Shown here in pieces: positions 18,801-27,742 of a stretch of 64,000 bases of DNA (position 1 is the stretch's first letter; each line of letters starts with the position of its first letter). The notes under the pieces were generated by a model. It worked only from the letters and a program-made list of their open reading frames with translations, ran no database searches and was not told the DNA's origin. This DNA comes from Flammeovirga pectinis (GTDB taxonomy: Bacteria; Bacteroidota; Bacteroidia; Cytophagales; Flammeovirgaceae): contig NZ_CP034562.1 in NCBI RefSeq assembly GCF_003970675.1, positions 4,597,501 to 4,661,500 on the forward strand, in the 5' to 3' direction. A program made the position numbers and the translations under genes.

Positions 18801-19283
18801 ATGGCTGGAGTAAATAAAGTCATCTTAGTAGGAAACTTAGGACAAGATCCTGAAGTAAGACACCTTGAAGGAGGTGCTAGTGTTGCAACATTTTCTATTG
18901 CTACATCTGATTCTTACACTGACAGAGATGGAAATAGACAAACTCAAACAGAATGGCATAACATTGTTATGTGGAGAGGTCTAGCTACAATTGCTGAAAA
19001 ATATTTAAAAAAAGGAAGTAAGGTTTATATTGAAGGAAAACTTCAGTACAGATCTTATGAAAAAGATGGTGTAACTCGTTACATTACAGATATTGTTGCA
19101 AGAGATATGCAAATGTTAGACTCCCGTCAAGATGGGCAATCTAATAATGGTGGATACGTTCCTCCAACTGCTGCAAATGCTCCTGCTGCTCAACCTACTT
19201 CAACACCAACTCCTGCTGCTGCTACACCACAAGCAACTCCAGATTTAAGCGGTGCTGAAGGTAAAGATGATCTACCATTCTAA
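18801..19283 (+). CDS. ssb: Single-stranded DNA-binding protein
   Basis: The 160-residue protein has an N-terminal OB fold (about 1-108; [20 protein letters not shown], then [13 protein letters not shown]) and an Ala/Pro/Thr-rich flexible linker that ends in the acidic tip DDLPF, used to contact replication and repair proteins. The start follows an A-rich stretch (AAAAACAAAAA), which may aid initiation in place of a Shine-Dalgarno sequence. gldE follows after 26 bases. Confidence 0.96.
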   Translation: MAGVNKVILVGNLGQDPEVRHLEGGASVATFSIATSDSYTDRDGNRQTQTEWHNIVMWRGLATIAEKYLKKGSKVYIEGKLQYRSYEKDGVTRYITDIVARDMQMLDSRQDGQSNNGGYVPPTAANAPAAQPTSTPTPAAATPQATPDLSGAEGKDDLPF

Positions 19284-19309
19284 CAAAATTTAGAATTTAA
19301 AAAGAATCC

Positions 19310-20689
19310 ATGGAAGGTGATTTATCACACCCTATAATACCACTATTAATGTTTGCACTAAACGATATTCCTTTAGGAGCAGCGTTTATAGTGGTGTTAT
19401 TACTTATCGTATCAGGCCTTATTTCTGGCTCTGAAGTTGCTTTTTTCTCTTTAACTGCAGATCAAATAAAAGAATGCAGAGAAGGGGATGACCCTGTAGG
19501 GAAAAAGGTATTTAAATTGCTACAGACCCCACAAATTTTACTAGCAACAATACTTATCTGCAATAATTTTGTAAATGTTGCTATCGTAATGATTTCTACA
19601 TTTATTGCTTGGCAAATTGCAGATCAACTAGGTATAGCAAGAAATAGCTTCGAAATTTTCGTTACGCTTACTTTTGTTGTTACTGCCTTAGTTGTATTTA
19701 TTGGAGAGATTGTACCTAAAATTTATGCCACTAAAAATAGCTTAGTTTTTGCTAAAAAAATGATCACTTTTTGGAGTGTAAGCATAAAAATATTCAAACC
19801 ATTTGCCTTATTGCTAACTAGTATGGGGAATACAATGGAAAAAGCACTTGCCAATAAAAATTATAACCTAGAAGTATCAGTTAACGAAATAGATCAAGCA
19901 GTATCTTTGGCTACAGACCAATCTGATGATAAAGCCAAAGAAATGCTTAAAGGTATTGTTCGTTTTGGATCCAAAACTGTAAAACAGATAATGGTTTCGA
20001 GAACAGACATGAATGCTTTAGATAAAACCATTGATTTCCATGAACTCATGGACCATATTAATAAATCTACCTATTCTAGATTACCTGTTTATATAGATAC
20101 TATCGATTCTTTAGTTGGTCTTTTATATATAAAAGATTTACTGCCATACCTAGATAAAAAAGAACATTTTGAATGGCAAAGAATTATTAGAAAAGATATT
20201 TACTATGTTCCAGAATCTAAAAAAATTGATGAACTTTTAAGGGATTTCCAAGAAAAGAGAGTCCATATGGCAATTATTGTTGATGAATATGGAGGTACTA
20301 CTGGCTTGGTTACTTTAGAAGATATTATTGAGGAGATAGTTGGAGAAATTAATGACGAATTTGACGGTGATTTAGTACAAGATTATTGGAGTAAAGATGC
20401 TAGCTTTAACTTAGATGGTAAAACTTCTTTAATAGATTTTGAACGTATCAGCTTACTTCCTGCAGATTATTTTGATAAGGTAAAAGGAGAAAGTGATTCT
20501 TTAGGAGGGTTAATTTTAGAGTTACTTCAAGAAATGCCTTCTTCGGGTAAGGTTATTGATTTCGAAGATATTCAGTTTACTATAAAAGCTGTTGATAAGA
20601 AAAGAATTAAAACTGTTCATGTTAAGTTTAATGACGAAGGGCATATTAAAAAGCTCAGAGAAGAATTTGAAAAACAAGATCAGGATTAA
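19310..20689 (+). CDS. gldE: Gliding motility-associated protein GldE (CNNM/CBS/CorC protein)
   Basis: The 459-residue membrane protein has a CNNM (DUF21) transmembrane domain at about 15-190 (LISGSEVAFFSLT), a pair of CBS domains at about 205-335 (starting IMVSRTDM and containing EYGGTTGLVTLEDIIEEIVGEI) and a CorC/HlyC domain to about 445. Proteins of this kind transport or sense divalent cations. The position directly before gldD, after mutY and ssb, identifies it as GldE, which in Flavobacterium johnsoniae supports GldD function in gliding and T9SS. The ATG at 19310 gives a short leader before the first membrane helix; ATG at 19349 is an alternative. Confidence 0.92.
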   Translation: MEGDLSHPIIPLLMFALNDIPLGAAFIVVLLLIVSGLISGSEVAFFSLTADQIKECREGDDPVGKKVFKLLQTPQILLATILICNNFVNVAIVMISTFIAWQIADQLGIARNSFEIFVTLTFVVTALVVFIGEIVPKIYATKNSLVFAKKMITFWSVSIKIFKPFALLLTSMGNTMEKALANKNYNLEVSVNEIDQAVSLATDQSDDKAKEMLKGIVRFGSKTVKQIMVSRTDMNALDKTIDFHELMDHINKSTYSRLPVYIDTIDSLVGLLYIKDLLPYLDKKEHFEWQRIIRKDIYYVPESKKIDELLRDFQEKRVHMAIIVDEYGGTTGLVTLEDIIEEIVGEINDEFDGDLVQDYWSKDASFNLDGKTSLIDFERISLLPADYFDKVKGESDSLGGLILELLQEMPSSGKVIDFEDIQFTIKAVDKKRIKTVHVKFNDEGHIKKLREEFEKQDQD

Positions 20690-20704
20690 TAAAAATAGAT
20701 ATTA

Positions 20705-21316
20705 ATGAAAACACTTTTTTATCTTTCAATACTTAACTGTATTATTTTTTCATTTACAAATTGTGGTAATCAAGAGGAAGAAGCCTACTTACCTAAACCT
20801 AGAGGTTTCCATAGATTAGAATTTCCACAGCATTTATACAACACAGATAAATTTGCTACTAAAGAATTTAAGGATTATCCTTATATTTTTGAAGTTGCTC
20901 AAAATGCGGAAATAATTCCTGACGAATCTTTTATGTCTGAACCGTATTGGGTAGAAGTACGCTACCCTCAATACAATGCTATTGTAGATATTTCTTATAA
21001 AGAATTACCAAACTTTAATTCTTTAGTTGGCTATATTAATACATCTAACACACTTACATTTAAACATAATGTAAAAGCTACTGCAATAGATGAATACGCA
21101 GCTAGAACTAAAAATGGATATTCTGCAGTAATGTATGAGATTGAAGGAGACGTACCTAGTCAATTTCAATTCTTTGTAACAGACTCTACAAAACACTTTT
21201 TTAGAGCTGCCTTATATTTCCCAACATCATCTCAGAACGACTCTTTAGCACCTATTATAGAGTTTGTAAAAGAAGATATGTTACACATGATGAACTCACT
21301 TGATTGGAGGGACTAA
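20705..21316 (+). CDS. gldD: Gliding motility lipoprotein GldD
   Basis: The 203-residue lipoprotein has a signal sequence ending at Cys20 (FTNCGNQ) and the GldD hallmark PKPRGFHRLEFP soon after the lipid anchor, followed by YPYIFEV. GldD is required for gliding and T9SS function in F. johnsoniae; its exact task is unknown. It starts 15 bases after gldE and is certainly co-transcribed with it. Its last bases overlap the end of the convergent response regulator gene by four bases, with no terminator between them. Confidence 0.92.
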   Translation: MKTLFYLSILNCIIFSFTNCGNQEEEAYLPKPRGFHRLEFPQHLYNTDKFATKEFKDYPYIFEVAQNAEIIPDESFMSEPYWVEVRYPQYNAIVDISYKELPNFNSLVGYINTSNTLTFKHNVKATAIDEYAARTKNGYSAVMYEIEGDVPSQFQFFVTDSTKHFFRAALYFPTSSQNDSLAPIIEFVKEDMLHMMNSLDWRD

Positions 21317-21708
21317 TTATATTCTTTTTCAATTAAAAAACATGCTACCTGCAATGTCTTTTGTAGGTACTTTAGACAGGCATCACTTTTAACGATATAA
21401 TTAAAAATCCCGATATCTTGTAAGTCTGCAATCATCTGTACATCTTCTTGAGCCGACATTACAATTAATTTTGTTTGTGTATTCTGTTCTTTCAGAATTT
21501 TTATTATTTCCTTACCATGAATATCAGGTAAGATTAAATCTGTTACAACAATATCAGAAGGGTCTTCTTTAAACTGATGAATTAAAGAGTTTCCATCTTT
21601 AAAAAACTTAGCTTCAACATTTTGTACTTGTTGTAAAGCTAGCTTCATTAACATCATTTCTGTAGGATTATCTTCTACAAAATATACTTTAAATTTTCTT
21701 GGGTTCAT
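21313..21708 (-). CDS. Stand-alone response regulator (CheY-like)
   Basis: The 131-residue protein is one receiver domain with no output domain. The phospho-acceptor is Asp57 (VVTDLILPD), the acidic pocket is in VEDNPTE near residue 12, the Ser of SAQE follows the fourth strand, and Lys in IVKSD is the conserved lysine. It may act by protein contact, as in chemotaxis or a phosphorelay. No kinase is adjacent. The gene is convergent with gldD and overlaps its stop. Confidence 0.9.
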   Translation of the reverse strand: MNPRKFKVYFVEDNPTEMMLMKLALQQVQNVEAKFFKDGNSLIHQFKEDPSDIVVTDLILPDIHGKEIIKILKEQNTQTKLIVMSAQEDVQMIADLQDIGIFNYIVKSDACLKYLQKTLQVACFLIEKEYN

Positions 21709-22011
21709 GCGTTAGAAAATAGAGGTCATAGCCTTGGTGAAAAATCTTCTTTACTACTATATAAAAAAGTAAAGAATGGAGTATATTTAAATGCTTGATC
21801 AATTTTTAAAGAGAGTCTTTCAAAATACTTTTCATATAAATAGGTTTATATAAACTCTCTTATATTTAGATCAATTACCTCTATTAATATACAAAAAATG
21901 AAAGATAGAATAATTATAACACATCGTTAAGGTTATGTATTCTTTATTGATTTCTTTTTATTCAAAAGGAAATACAACTTTTTTTGTACTATCAATCAAA
22001 GAAAAAAGAAA
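21709..22011. other. Intergenic region between divergent response regulator and ispD genes
   Basis: These 303 bases hold no gene that I can support. There is a perfect 12-bp palindrome (GTTTATATAAAC, 21844-21855) and an outer inverted repeat, AAGAGAGT at 21809-21816 with ACTCTCTT at 21854-21861, which could fold as a stem in RNA. No clear TAnnTTTG promoter is seen. Confidence 0.5.
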
Positions 22012-22676
22012 ATGAAAAAATATAGTATTATCGTAGCAGGTGGAAAAGGAACCAGAATGCAGAGTTCTACACCTAAACAGTTTTTGATAGTTAATGGTCT
22101 CCCTATCTTAATGCATACGATTAATAAATTTTTTACTGCTGAAAGTGATAATCAAATTATTTTAGCGTTACCAAAAGATCAAATTGGTACTTGGAAATCA
22201 TTAGTTAAAGAATATAACTTTTCAACACCACATCAAGTGATTACAGGGGGGACACTCGCTTCCAATCTGTAGATAATGCAATACAATACATTCCAAACCA
22301 AGAATGTCTTATCGCCATACATGATGGTGTACGTCCATTAGTTGCTACAAGTGTTATTCAACGTAGTTTTAAAGAAGCACTAGAGCATGGCTCTGCAATT
22401 CCTACAGTTGCGGTGAAAGAATCTATTAGAGAAATTACAGCAGAAGGAAACACAGCTAAAAATAGAGATGAATTTGTATTAGTACAAACTCCTCAAACTT
22501 TTAGATCTGATGTACTTTTCCCTGCCTTTGAAAATGCATACAATACTTCTTTTACAGACGATGCTAGTGTTGCAGAATTTGCAGGTTTTAAAATGCATTT
22601 ATTCGAAGGCAACAACGAAAACATTAAAATTACTACTCCAGAAGATTTAAAAATAGGGGCTACTTTACTAGCTTAA
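22012..22676 (+). pseudogene. ispD: 2-C-methyl-D-erythritol 4-phosphate cytidylyltransferase, frame interrupted by one base
   Basis: IspD makes CDP-methylerythritol in the MEP isoprenoid pathway. The first frame encodes the nucleotide-binding start (IIVAGGKGTRMQ, then TPKQFL) and ends early at 22270-22272. The rest of the protein is in another frame: DTRFQSVDNAIQYIP, then AIHDGVRPLV, VQTPQTF and a normal end. The switch falls at a run of six G (22246-22251) where the family reads GGD; one more G would restore a 221-residue protein of normal length. Because both halves are well conserved and the pathway is normally essential, a sequencing or assembly error in the run, or slippage during expression, is likelier than loss. 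A separate late ATG at 22413 would not give a working enzyme. Confidence 0.85.
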
Positions 22677-22713
22677 GAAAGTAGTAATTGTAACACATAA
22701 TATTTATTAAAAA

Positions 22714-22755
22714 TAAAAAAGTGCATTATTCTGAATCGAATAATGCACTTTTTTA
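22714..22755. terminator. Bidirectional terminator between ispD and the DUF2795 gene
   Basis: AAAAAAGTGCATTATT and AATAATGCACTTTTTT form a strong hairpin with A and T flanks between convergent genes. Confidence 0.85.
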
Positions 22756-22772
22756 TTTCACTATTTTTAGAA

Positions 22773-22994
22773 TTAATATTCGTCTTCGTTAAAGAAGAAA
22801 TCATCCTTAGTAGGATAATCAGGCCATATCTCTTCGATACTTTCGTAAGGTTCGCCGTCGTCTTCTAATTCTTGAAGGTTTTCAATTACTTCAACAGGAG
22901 CACCTGTACGATCAGAGTAATCAATTAGCTCATCTTTTGTTGCAGGCCAAGGCGCATCTTCTAAATAAGATGCTAGTTCTAATGTCCAGTACAT
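22773..22994 (-). CDS. DUF2795 domain protein
   Basis: The 73-residue acidic protein fits DUF2795 (MYWTLELASYLEDAPWPATK, then ELIDYSDRTGAP and VIENLQEL). The family is widespread and small in Bacteroidota and its function is unknown. There is no signal peptide. It is followed by a terminator shared with ispD and preceded by 230 bases of AT-rich sequence without a clear promoter motif. Confidence 0.85.
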   Translation of the reverse strand: MYWTLELASYLEDAPWPATKDELIDYSDRTGAPVEVIENLQELEDDGEPYESIEEIWPDYPTKDDFFFNEDEY

Positions 22995-23222
22995 ATTTAT
23001 ATTTGTTTATTTATCTATATTTTATAATAAATCACACTCTAATCGTTGCAGCTATTCTGGATTATTGAATAGTTTATTTTTTAGAGACTATTTGATTTCT
23101 CGCGAAAATACATGAATTTTTGAATATGTCAATAGTAATAACCAAAGATTCTATTCTTATATGAAGATAAATCTTTAATTAAATACTCAAAAACCATATA
23201 AATAGTTTCAAACCTAATTGCT

Positions 23223-23870
23223 TTAATTTGCAAATACGATTCTAGATTTATAAATCCCGTTCAAATCACACCCCTTAATTTCTAAAGGAACAAATCCAGA
23301 ACCTACCTTTCTAAAGTGCTTTTTACGCCACGAGCCATCAGATTTTTGTAAATACATTGTTACTTCAACTTTCTCTCCTTTAGGCGTAAATACTTCTGCT
23401 TGTTTAAAGTAAGTTCCTGTAATATCTCCTTCACATTCTTTAAATGGAAATTTTTCTGTTACTCTAAATTTCGGGTTGTTACCCAAACTCTCGTGTTTTT
23501 CTTGTACTTGAGTAATACTAGGCATTCTCTTCGCATTATTGTAAGAGTAATCTGCCATTGCGTAGTAATTACCTGTAAAATTACATGATGAAACATCTAA
23601 TTTGACAACACCTCCGCCCTTTCTCTTAAACATTTGTTTAGACCAAGTACCATCATAATTCTGTAGGTAGATATACACATCTACATACTCACTTGAATTT
23701 GCAGACCTAACAATACCTTCTATTAAGTGTAAACCTCCTAAAGGACAGGCCTTGGGTACTCCTTGCTTTATAATTGTAAATGTAGGTCTATCTTCTTCCA
23801 ATATATTGGCATCAAAGATATTTAGTGAAAAAATAATGAATATTGAAAGAGAATATATAATAGTCTGCAT
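23223..23870 (-). CDS. Secreted protein of unknown function with two internal repeats
   Basis: The 215-residue protein has an N-terminal signal peptide (about 1-22) and no lipobox. It consists of two copies of a unit of roughly 43 residues: 62-104 (YVDVYIYLQNYDGTWSKQMF...) and 167-209 (KVEVTMYLQKSDGSWRKKHF...), each with the order 'YLQ..DG.W.K..F.K.G.G.V.L....C...G.Y'. A Cys lies before (42, 146) and near the end (96, 201) of each unit, so each repeat may close a disulfide. The shape suggests a pair of beta-rich domains outside the cytoplasm. I do not recognise a family, and neighbours give no hint. Confidence 0.75.
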   Translation of the reverse strand: MQTIIYSLSIFIIFSLNIFDANILEEDRPTFTIIKQGVPKACPLGGLHLIEGIVRSANSSEYVDVYIYLQNYDGTWSKQMFKRKGGGVVKLDVSSCNFTGNYYAMADYSYNNAKRMPSITQVQEKHESLGNNPKFRVTEKFPFKECEGDITGTYFKQAEVFTPKGEKVEVTMYLQKSDGSWRKKHFRKVGSGFVPLEIKGCDLNGIYKSRIVFAN

Positions 23871-24340
23871 GATTAAAATTCAATGTTTTGAGCTAACTAA
23901 TACTCAAGTTACTCTAATTAGTAGTATAGTAATATAGTTCTAAAACTCTATACTAATATATAACTAATTGCTTCCACTTCAAAAATTATACTTACTTCAC
24001 TAAAATCAATAAATTAATGTAGAAATAGATAAAAATTTATAAAGTAGTATTTCTGATCAATAAAAAAATACATATTTAATTATTTAATAATCAATCACTT
24101 GAGTTTAAATTGTAAATGAATGTTATTAAAAATTAAGGTTTTATTTGCTTTTTTTAACTAAATAAGTTTAAATTTACAGTGTTATCAACATAAAGAAAAG
24201 AATTTTTATTACTACTTATTTACTTTACATACTGTCGTAAGTGTTTAATTAATAAATACTTACAAATTGTTTGTTCAACCTATTACGCTATTACTCATAG
24301 CTACTTTTTACTATGAAATTTGCTACTATTTACACCTATT
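23871..24340. other. Long AT-rich intergenic region
   Basis: About 470 bases without a supported gene. The one clear structure is an imperfect inverted repeat, GTAAGTGTTT at 24237-24246 with AAATACTTAC at 24254-24263 (9 of 10 pairs). No perfect TAnnTTTG element is evident for the secreted protein gene to the left. Confidence 0.5.
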
Positions 24341-24369
24341 AAGAAGACACCTTGAGTGTCTTTTTTTTA
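24341..24369. terminator. Hairpin with T8 tail at the end of the PorE-like gene
   Basis: AAGACAC and GTGTCTT enclose a short loop and are followed on the plus strand by T8, while on the minus strand the stem begins right at the stop codon of the OmpA gene with an A8 lead. It can end the minus-strand gene, but the T run favours plus-strand termination, for which no plus-strand gene is known here. Confidence 0.55.
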
Positions 24370-26997
24370 TTGTAAAATTGTAAATACAACTCTTCTGTTT
24401 TCTTGACGGCCATGATTTGTTTTATTTGAATCTAAAGGTCTTTCTTCACCAAACCCGTAGGCATCTAATCTTGTTTTGTCTACACCCTTTAAAACCAAAT
24501 AGTCTTTAACTGCCGCTGCTCTATCTTTAGATAGTTGAATATTGTACTCTTTTGTATTAATATTATCAGTATGTCCTTCGATAATAAGAATCCATAAATC
24601 ATTTCTTAAAAGTGCTGCAGCTAATCTATTTAAATCAAATTCAGATTCTTCTCTAATTTCTGAAGAACTTGAATCAAAATTTAAACTTGTCATTATAAAA
24701 CTAGCATCTTCAGCATCATCTGTAAGACTAACTGTTTCCATTGGGGTTAATTGAATATTATGATCAGGGTCTGACCCGTCATCAATTTTTATACTGCTAC
24801 CAATAAAATCTTCATCATCTACATAAACAATATAATCTTCATCAGGTGGTAATGCTACTTGAAAATCTCCTGTTTCTGATGTTGTTTTTGTTTCAATATC
24901 TTTTCCATCAACAGTTTGAATTCTTATTCTCACTTTAGATAAACCTTCACCACTTGGGTCTATTACTTTACCATGTGCAAAAGTTAACGGTAGAGGCCTA
25001 TACTTCTTTGGGATATCTATTTCATAAATATCATCACGCCCATAGTTTTTATTCCCTTCTGATGACACTACTAATGCTTTCTTACCCATAGATGTTAGGT
25101 AAAAGGCGTCATCTTCAACACCATTAATAGAAACACCTAAATTAACAGGCTCACTCCATTCCGTCCATGAATTTGGGTTTAGTCTTTTAGACATAAAGAT
25201 ATCATAACCTCCAAAACCTGCATGTCCATCTGAACAAAAATATAATGTCTCTTTATCTGGATGTAAGTATGGATTTTTCTCAGCAAAAGGAGTATTGATA
25301 ACATCACCTAAATTTATAGGTTCTTTCCATGTTCCATTTTCATTTTTTTCGCATACATAAAGGTCCGTATTAAACTCCCCTGCACCATGAAAATATAAAC
25401 CATCATCTGGGTAGTTTGGGTTGTACTCGCCTATAGCTCCTGGTCTATCAGAAGTAAAAAAAGCCACATCTCCATCTAAACTCATACTTAAACCTGCTTC
25501 GTAATAAGGAGTATTTATAGGGTAAGTGAAAACATTTACAGCCGACCAGTTACCATCCTTCATTTTTTTAGCATAGTAAAAATCTCCTTTACCTAATCTT
25601 GTTTCTGTTGCTCGAACATAAGAAAATCGTCTTATCTTACTGTAATTTCCATATAAAAATAACGTTTGTCCGTCACCACTAATACCTACGGGTACTTCAT
25701 GTGATTCTGTATTAACTTCTACAACCTCTTCTGCTTGTCCCCACTCACCATAAGGGTTCTTTTTAGAGAGATACACATCTTCACCGGATTTAGCTGTTTT
25801 TCTAGCAAAATAAAGGTATTGTTCGTCTAATGATATAACAGGTTGATAATCTCTAGTGATAGAATTTATACTAGGACCTATATTTATGAGTGATCTAGCC
25901 GCTTCTGCTTCTGATAAAGCTTCTAAAATATGATTAAAGTTTTTCTCTTTATCTGGAAATAAAGGAGCATATGATTTATAAATCCTTGTTACTTCATCTA
26001 GATCAAAATCTAGAAATGCTCGATTAGATACTTTCTGAACAGCAATAAAAGCAATATCCATAGGAGCCATACTTTTAATAAACCTGTCGTAATAGGCTAC
26101 ATCAGCATCACCACAACCTCTATCATGAATATTTAACTGACACAGAGCCTCAATAATACTCATGCTCTCACTTTCAGAGAACTTCTTTAAACGTTTATAA
26201 CCATCTGCCTTATACATATTATGACTAGTAAAGCCATATTCTTTTCCATAGAATAATGGAACAATATTTTTCAATTCTTCAGATGAATAAAGGTCTATAA
26301 TTTCTTTACAGAACCTTTCATACATATGCCCAGATCTATTTCCATATTGCCTTAAAGTAGTATTACTCAGATACTCTTTTAGTACACCTTTTCTAATTTC
26401 ATTTACTTTTGTATTGTAAGGTGATTTAGGGTAATCAATTAAATAGTCACCACATTGTTCAATAAAGATTTCTCGAAGGGCCATTAATGTATCACCTTCC
26501 ATTATTCTATTATAAACTTCTGTTCTGTACAACTGGTTAGTTGGCCTTCTATAAGGAGCTTGATTTAGATAGGTAAAGGCTTGTTGCTGAATCCTTGCAC
26601 TTAGAAAACCCGTTACTTCGTCGCTTGCAACAGATAAAGATTGACGAATTACTTTTTTCTCTTCTTCCGAGAGTTTATCATAGCTTTCAGAAGCAAGGAG
26701 AGACCATTTATATGCTTCTCGCAAATCATTGAAATAAGGTTCCATATTCTTAAATCGAATAATAACCATTTCATTTTTACGCTGTTGATCTACTTTTTCA
26801 AACAATTGATGTGCAAGAGCAAATTGAGATAAAGCTGATTTAGGATTTTCTTCTAAAGAAGCTCTAAAAGTTTCAATAGAACCTATTACATCTCCATCAA
26901 AGATTTGTTTAATACCTTTTTGTTCCTGTTCTGATTGGGCAAAAGCTATAACTGGAAAGCAAAAAATTAATAATGTGTACAATAGTCTTCTTAGCAT
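24367..26997 (-). CDS. OmpA family protein with TPR, beta-propeller and CRD domains (PorE-like)
   Basis: The 876-residue protein has a signal peptide (cut after AFA), an N-terminal helical TPR-like region (about 22-350), PD40/WD40-like propeller blades (about 380-665; 'YFARKT', 'LYFCSDGHAGFGGYDIFMSK'), a carboxypeptidase-regulatory-like domain (about 671-760) and a C-terminal OmpA domain (766-876, with IEGHTDN and RAAAVKDYL, ending ENRRVVF) that binds peptidoglycan. This is the architecture of PorE, the T9SS protein that links the trans-envelope machinery to the wall. P. gingivalis PorE is a lipoprotein; here no lipobox is visible. Bacteroidota carry several proteins of similar layout, so orthology with PorE is inferred from domain order only. 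Confidence 0.85.
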   Translation of the reverse strand: MLRRLLYTLLIFCFPVIAFAQSEQEQKGIKQIFDGDVIGSIETFRASLEENPKSALSQFALAHQLFEKVDQQRKNEMVIIRFKNMEPYFNDLREAYKWSLLASESYDKLSEEEKKVIRQSLSVASDEVTGFLSARIQQQAFTYLNQAPYRRPTNQLYRTEVYNRIMEGDTLMALREIFIEQCGDYLIDYPKSPYNTKVNEIRKGVLKEYLSNTTLRQYGNRSGHMYERFCKEIIDLYSSEELKNIVPLFYGKEYGFTSHNMYKADGYKRLKKFSESESMSIIEALCQLNIHDRGCGDADVAYYDRFIKSMAPMDIAFIAVQKVSNRAFLDFDLDEVTRIYKSYAPLFPDKEKNFNHILEALSEAEAARSLINIGPSINSITRDYQPVISLDEQYLYFARKTAKSGEDVYLSKKNPYGEWGQAEEVVEVNTESHEVPVGISGDGQTLFLYGNYSKIRRFSYVRATETRLGKGDFYYAKKMKDGNWSAVNVFTYPINTPYYEAGLSMSLDGDVAFFTSDRPGAIGEYNPNYPDDGLYFHGAGEFNTDLYVCEKNENGTWKEPINLGDVINTPFAEKNPYLHPDKETLYFCSDGHAGFGGYDIFMSKRLNPNSWTEWSEPVNLGVSINGVEDDAFYLTSMGKKALVVSSEGNKNYGRDDIYEIDIPKKYRPLPLTFAHGKVIDPSGEGLSKVRIRIQTVDGKDIETKTTSETGDFQVALPPDEDYIVYVDDEDFIGSSIKIDDGSDPDHNIQLTPMETVSLTDDAEDASFIMTSLNFDSSSSEIREESEFDLNRLAAALLRNDLWILIIEGHTDNINTKEYNIQLSKDRAAAVKDYLVLKGVDKTRLDAYGFGEERPLDSNKTNHGRQENRRVVFTILQ

Positions 26998-27273
26998 ATT
27001 TAACTTAAAAATATCGAATATTATTTAAACATTAACGTTACAATTACACTTAAATTGAATTTATCTAAGATATTAAATTCAAATATTGTACTATTCTTAT
27101 TTTTTTAATAAAAATTTAAACAATTCATTAGTTTTTTGATTAAATTAAGAAATAAATACTACAATCTAGATTTAATACTTTTTAATCGGGTTTTTCGACT
27201 ACTTTTTAATTATCGTCTACAATTTTTAGAATAACCCGAATTTACTACCAGCTTAATATAAAAGAATAGAGTT

Positions 27274-27612
27274 ATGAGAACACTAACATTAATTGCAGTA
27301 GTAGGAATATTAATTCCTTCTTTACTTTCGTTATTCCAACACAGTTCAAAACTTCCACTTTTGGAAAGAGTAATTAATTCTTTGGCTAAAATGGTCAAAT
27401 TATCTCTTGTCTTAGGTTTTGCTTTTGGAGCTGTCGGTTTTGGAGCCGCATTTATTTATTACGTATCTCCATATCTTGGCTTATCAGTCGATACGGAGAC
27501 AATTGAAATTTCGAGTATGGCGTTAAGATATTATGCTTTAATTGGCGTGGTTCTTCCTGTTACAGGAATTCTTATTGGTACTACGTTAACTAGGCAACAA
27601 GAAATATCTTAA
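27274..27612 (+). CDS. Small membrane protein of unknown function
   Basis: The 112-residue protein has three hydrophobic segments: 5-20 (LIAVVGILIPSLLSLF), 43-65 (LSLVLGFAFGAVGFGAAFIYYV) and 85-105 (YYALIGVVLPVTGILIGTTL). I do not recognise a family. It ends 20 bases before a strong terminator and starts 276 bases after the divergent PorE-like gene. The preceding 276 bases contain nothing clear apart from AT-rich sequence. That it is real is supported by the membrane pattern, the terminator and codon usage like its neighbours. Confidence 0.7.
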   Translation: MRTLTLIAVVGILIPSLLSLFQHSSKLPLLERVINSLAKMVKLSLVLGFAFGAVGFGAAFIYYVSPYLGLSVDTETIEISSMALRYYALIGVVLPVTGILIGTTLTRQQEIS

Positions 27613-27630
27613 GGTAAATCTTGATCACTT

Positions 27631-27675
27631 AAAAAAAGTCTCTTTATTTCACGTAAATAAAGAGGCTTTTTTTTA
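27631..27675 (+). terminator. Terminator after the small membrane protein gene
   Basis: A hairpin of TCTCTTTATTT with AAATAAAGAGGC around a CACGT loop is followed by T8. Confidence 0.85.
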
Positions 27676-27704
27676 TTTCAATACTTTACTTCGCTCATCC
27701 TAGC

Positions 27705-27712
27705 TATATTTG
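27705..27712 (+). promoter_or_regulatory. -7-like promoter element before the SpmA-SpmB-like gene
   Basis: TATATTTG matches TAnnTTTG and lies 30 bases before the ATG. A TTTAC at about the -33 place is only a weak match. Confidence 0.4.
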
Positions 27713-27742
27713 TTTAAAATATACACTTCATAGACCTATTTC

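Noticed and set aside
22413-22676. Separate gene starting at a late ATG in ispD
   Set aside because: Coding homology to IspD begins far upstream of that ATG in the same frame, so it is the second part of one broken gene.
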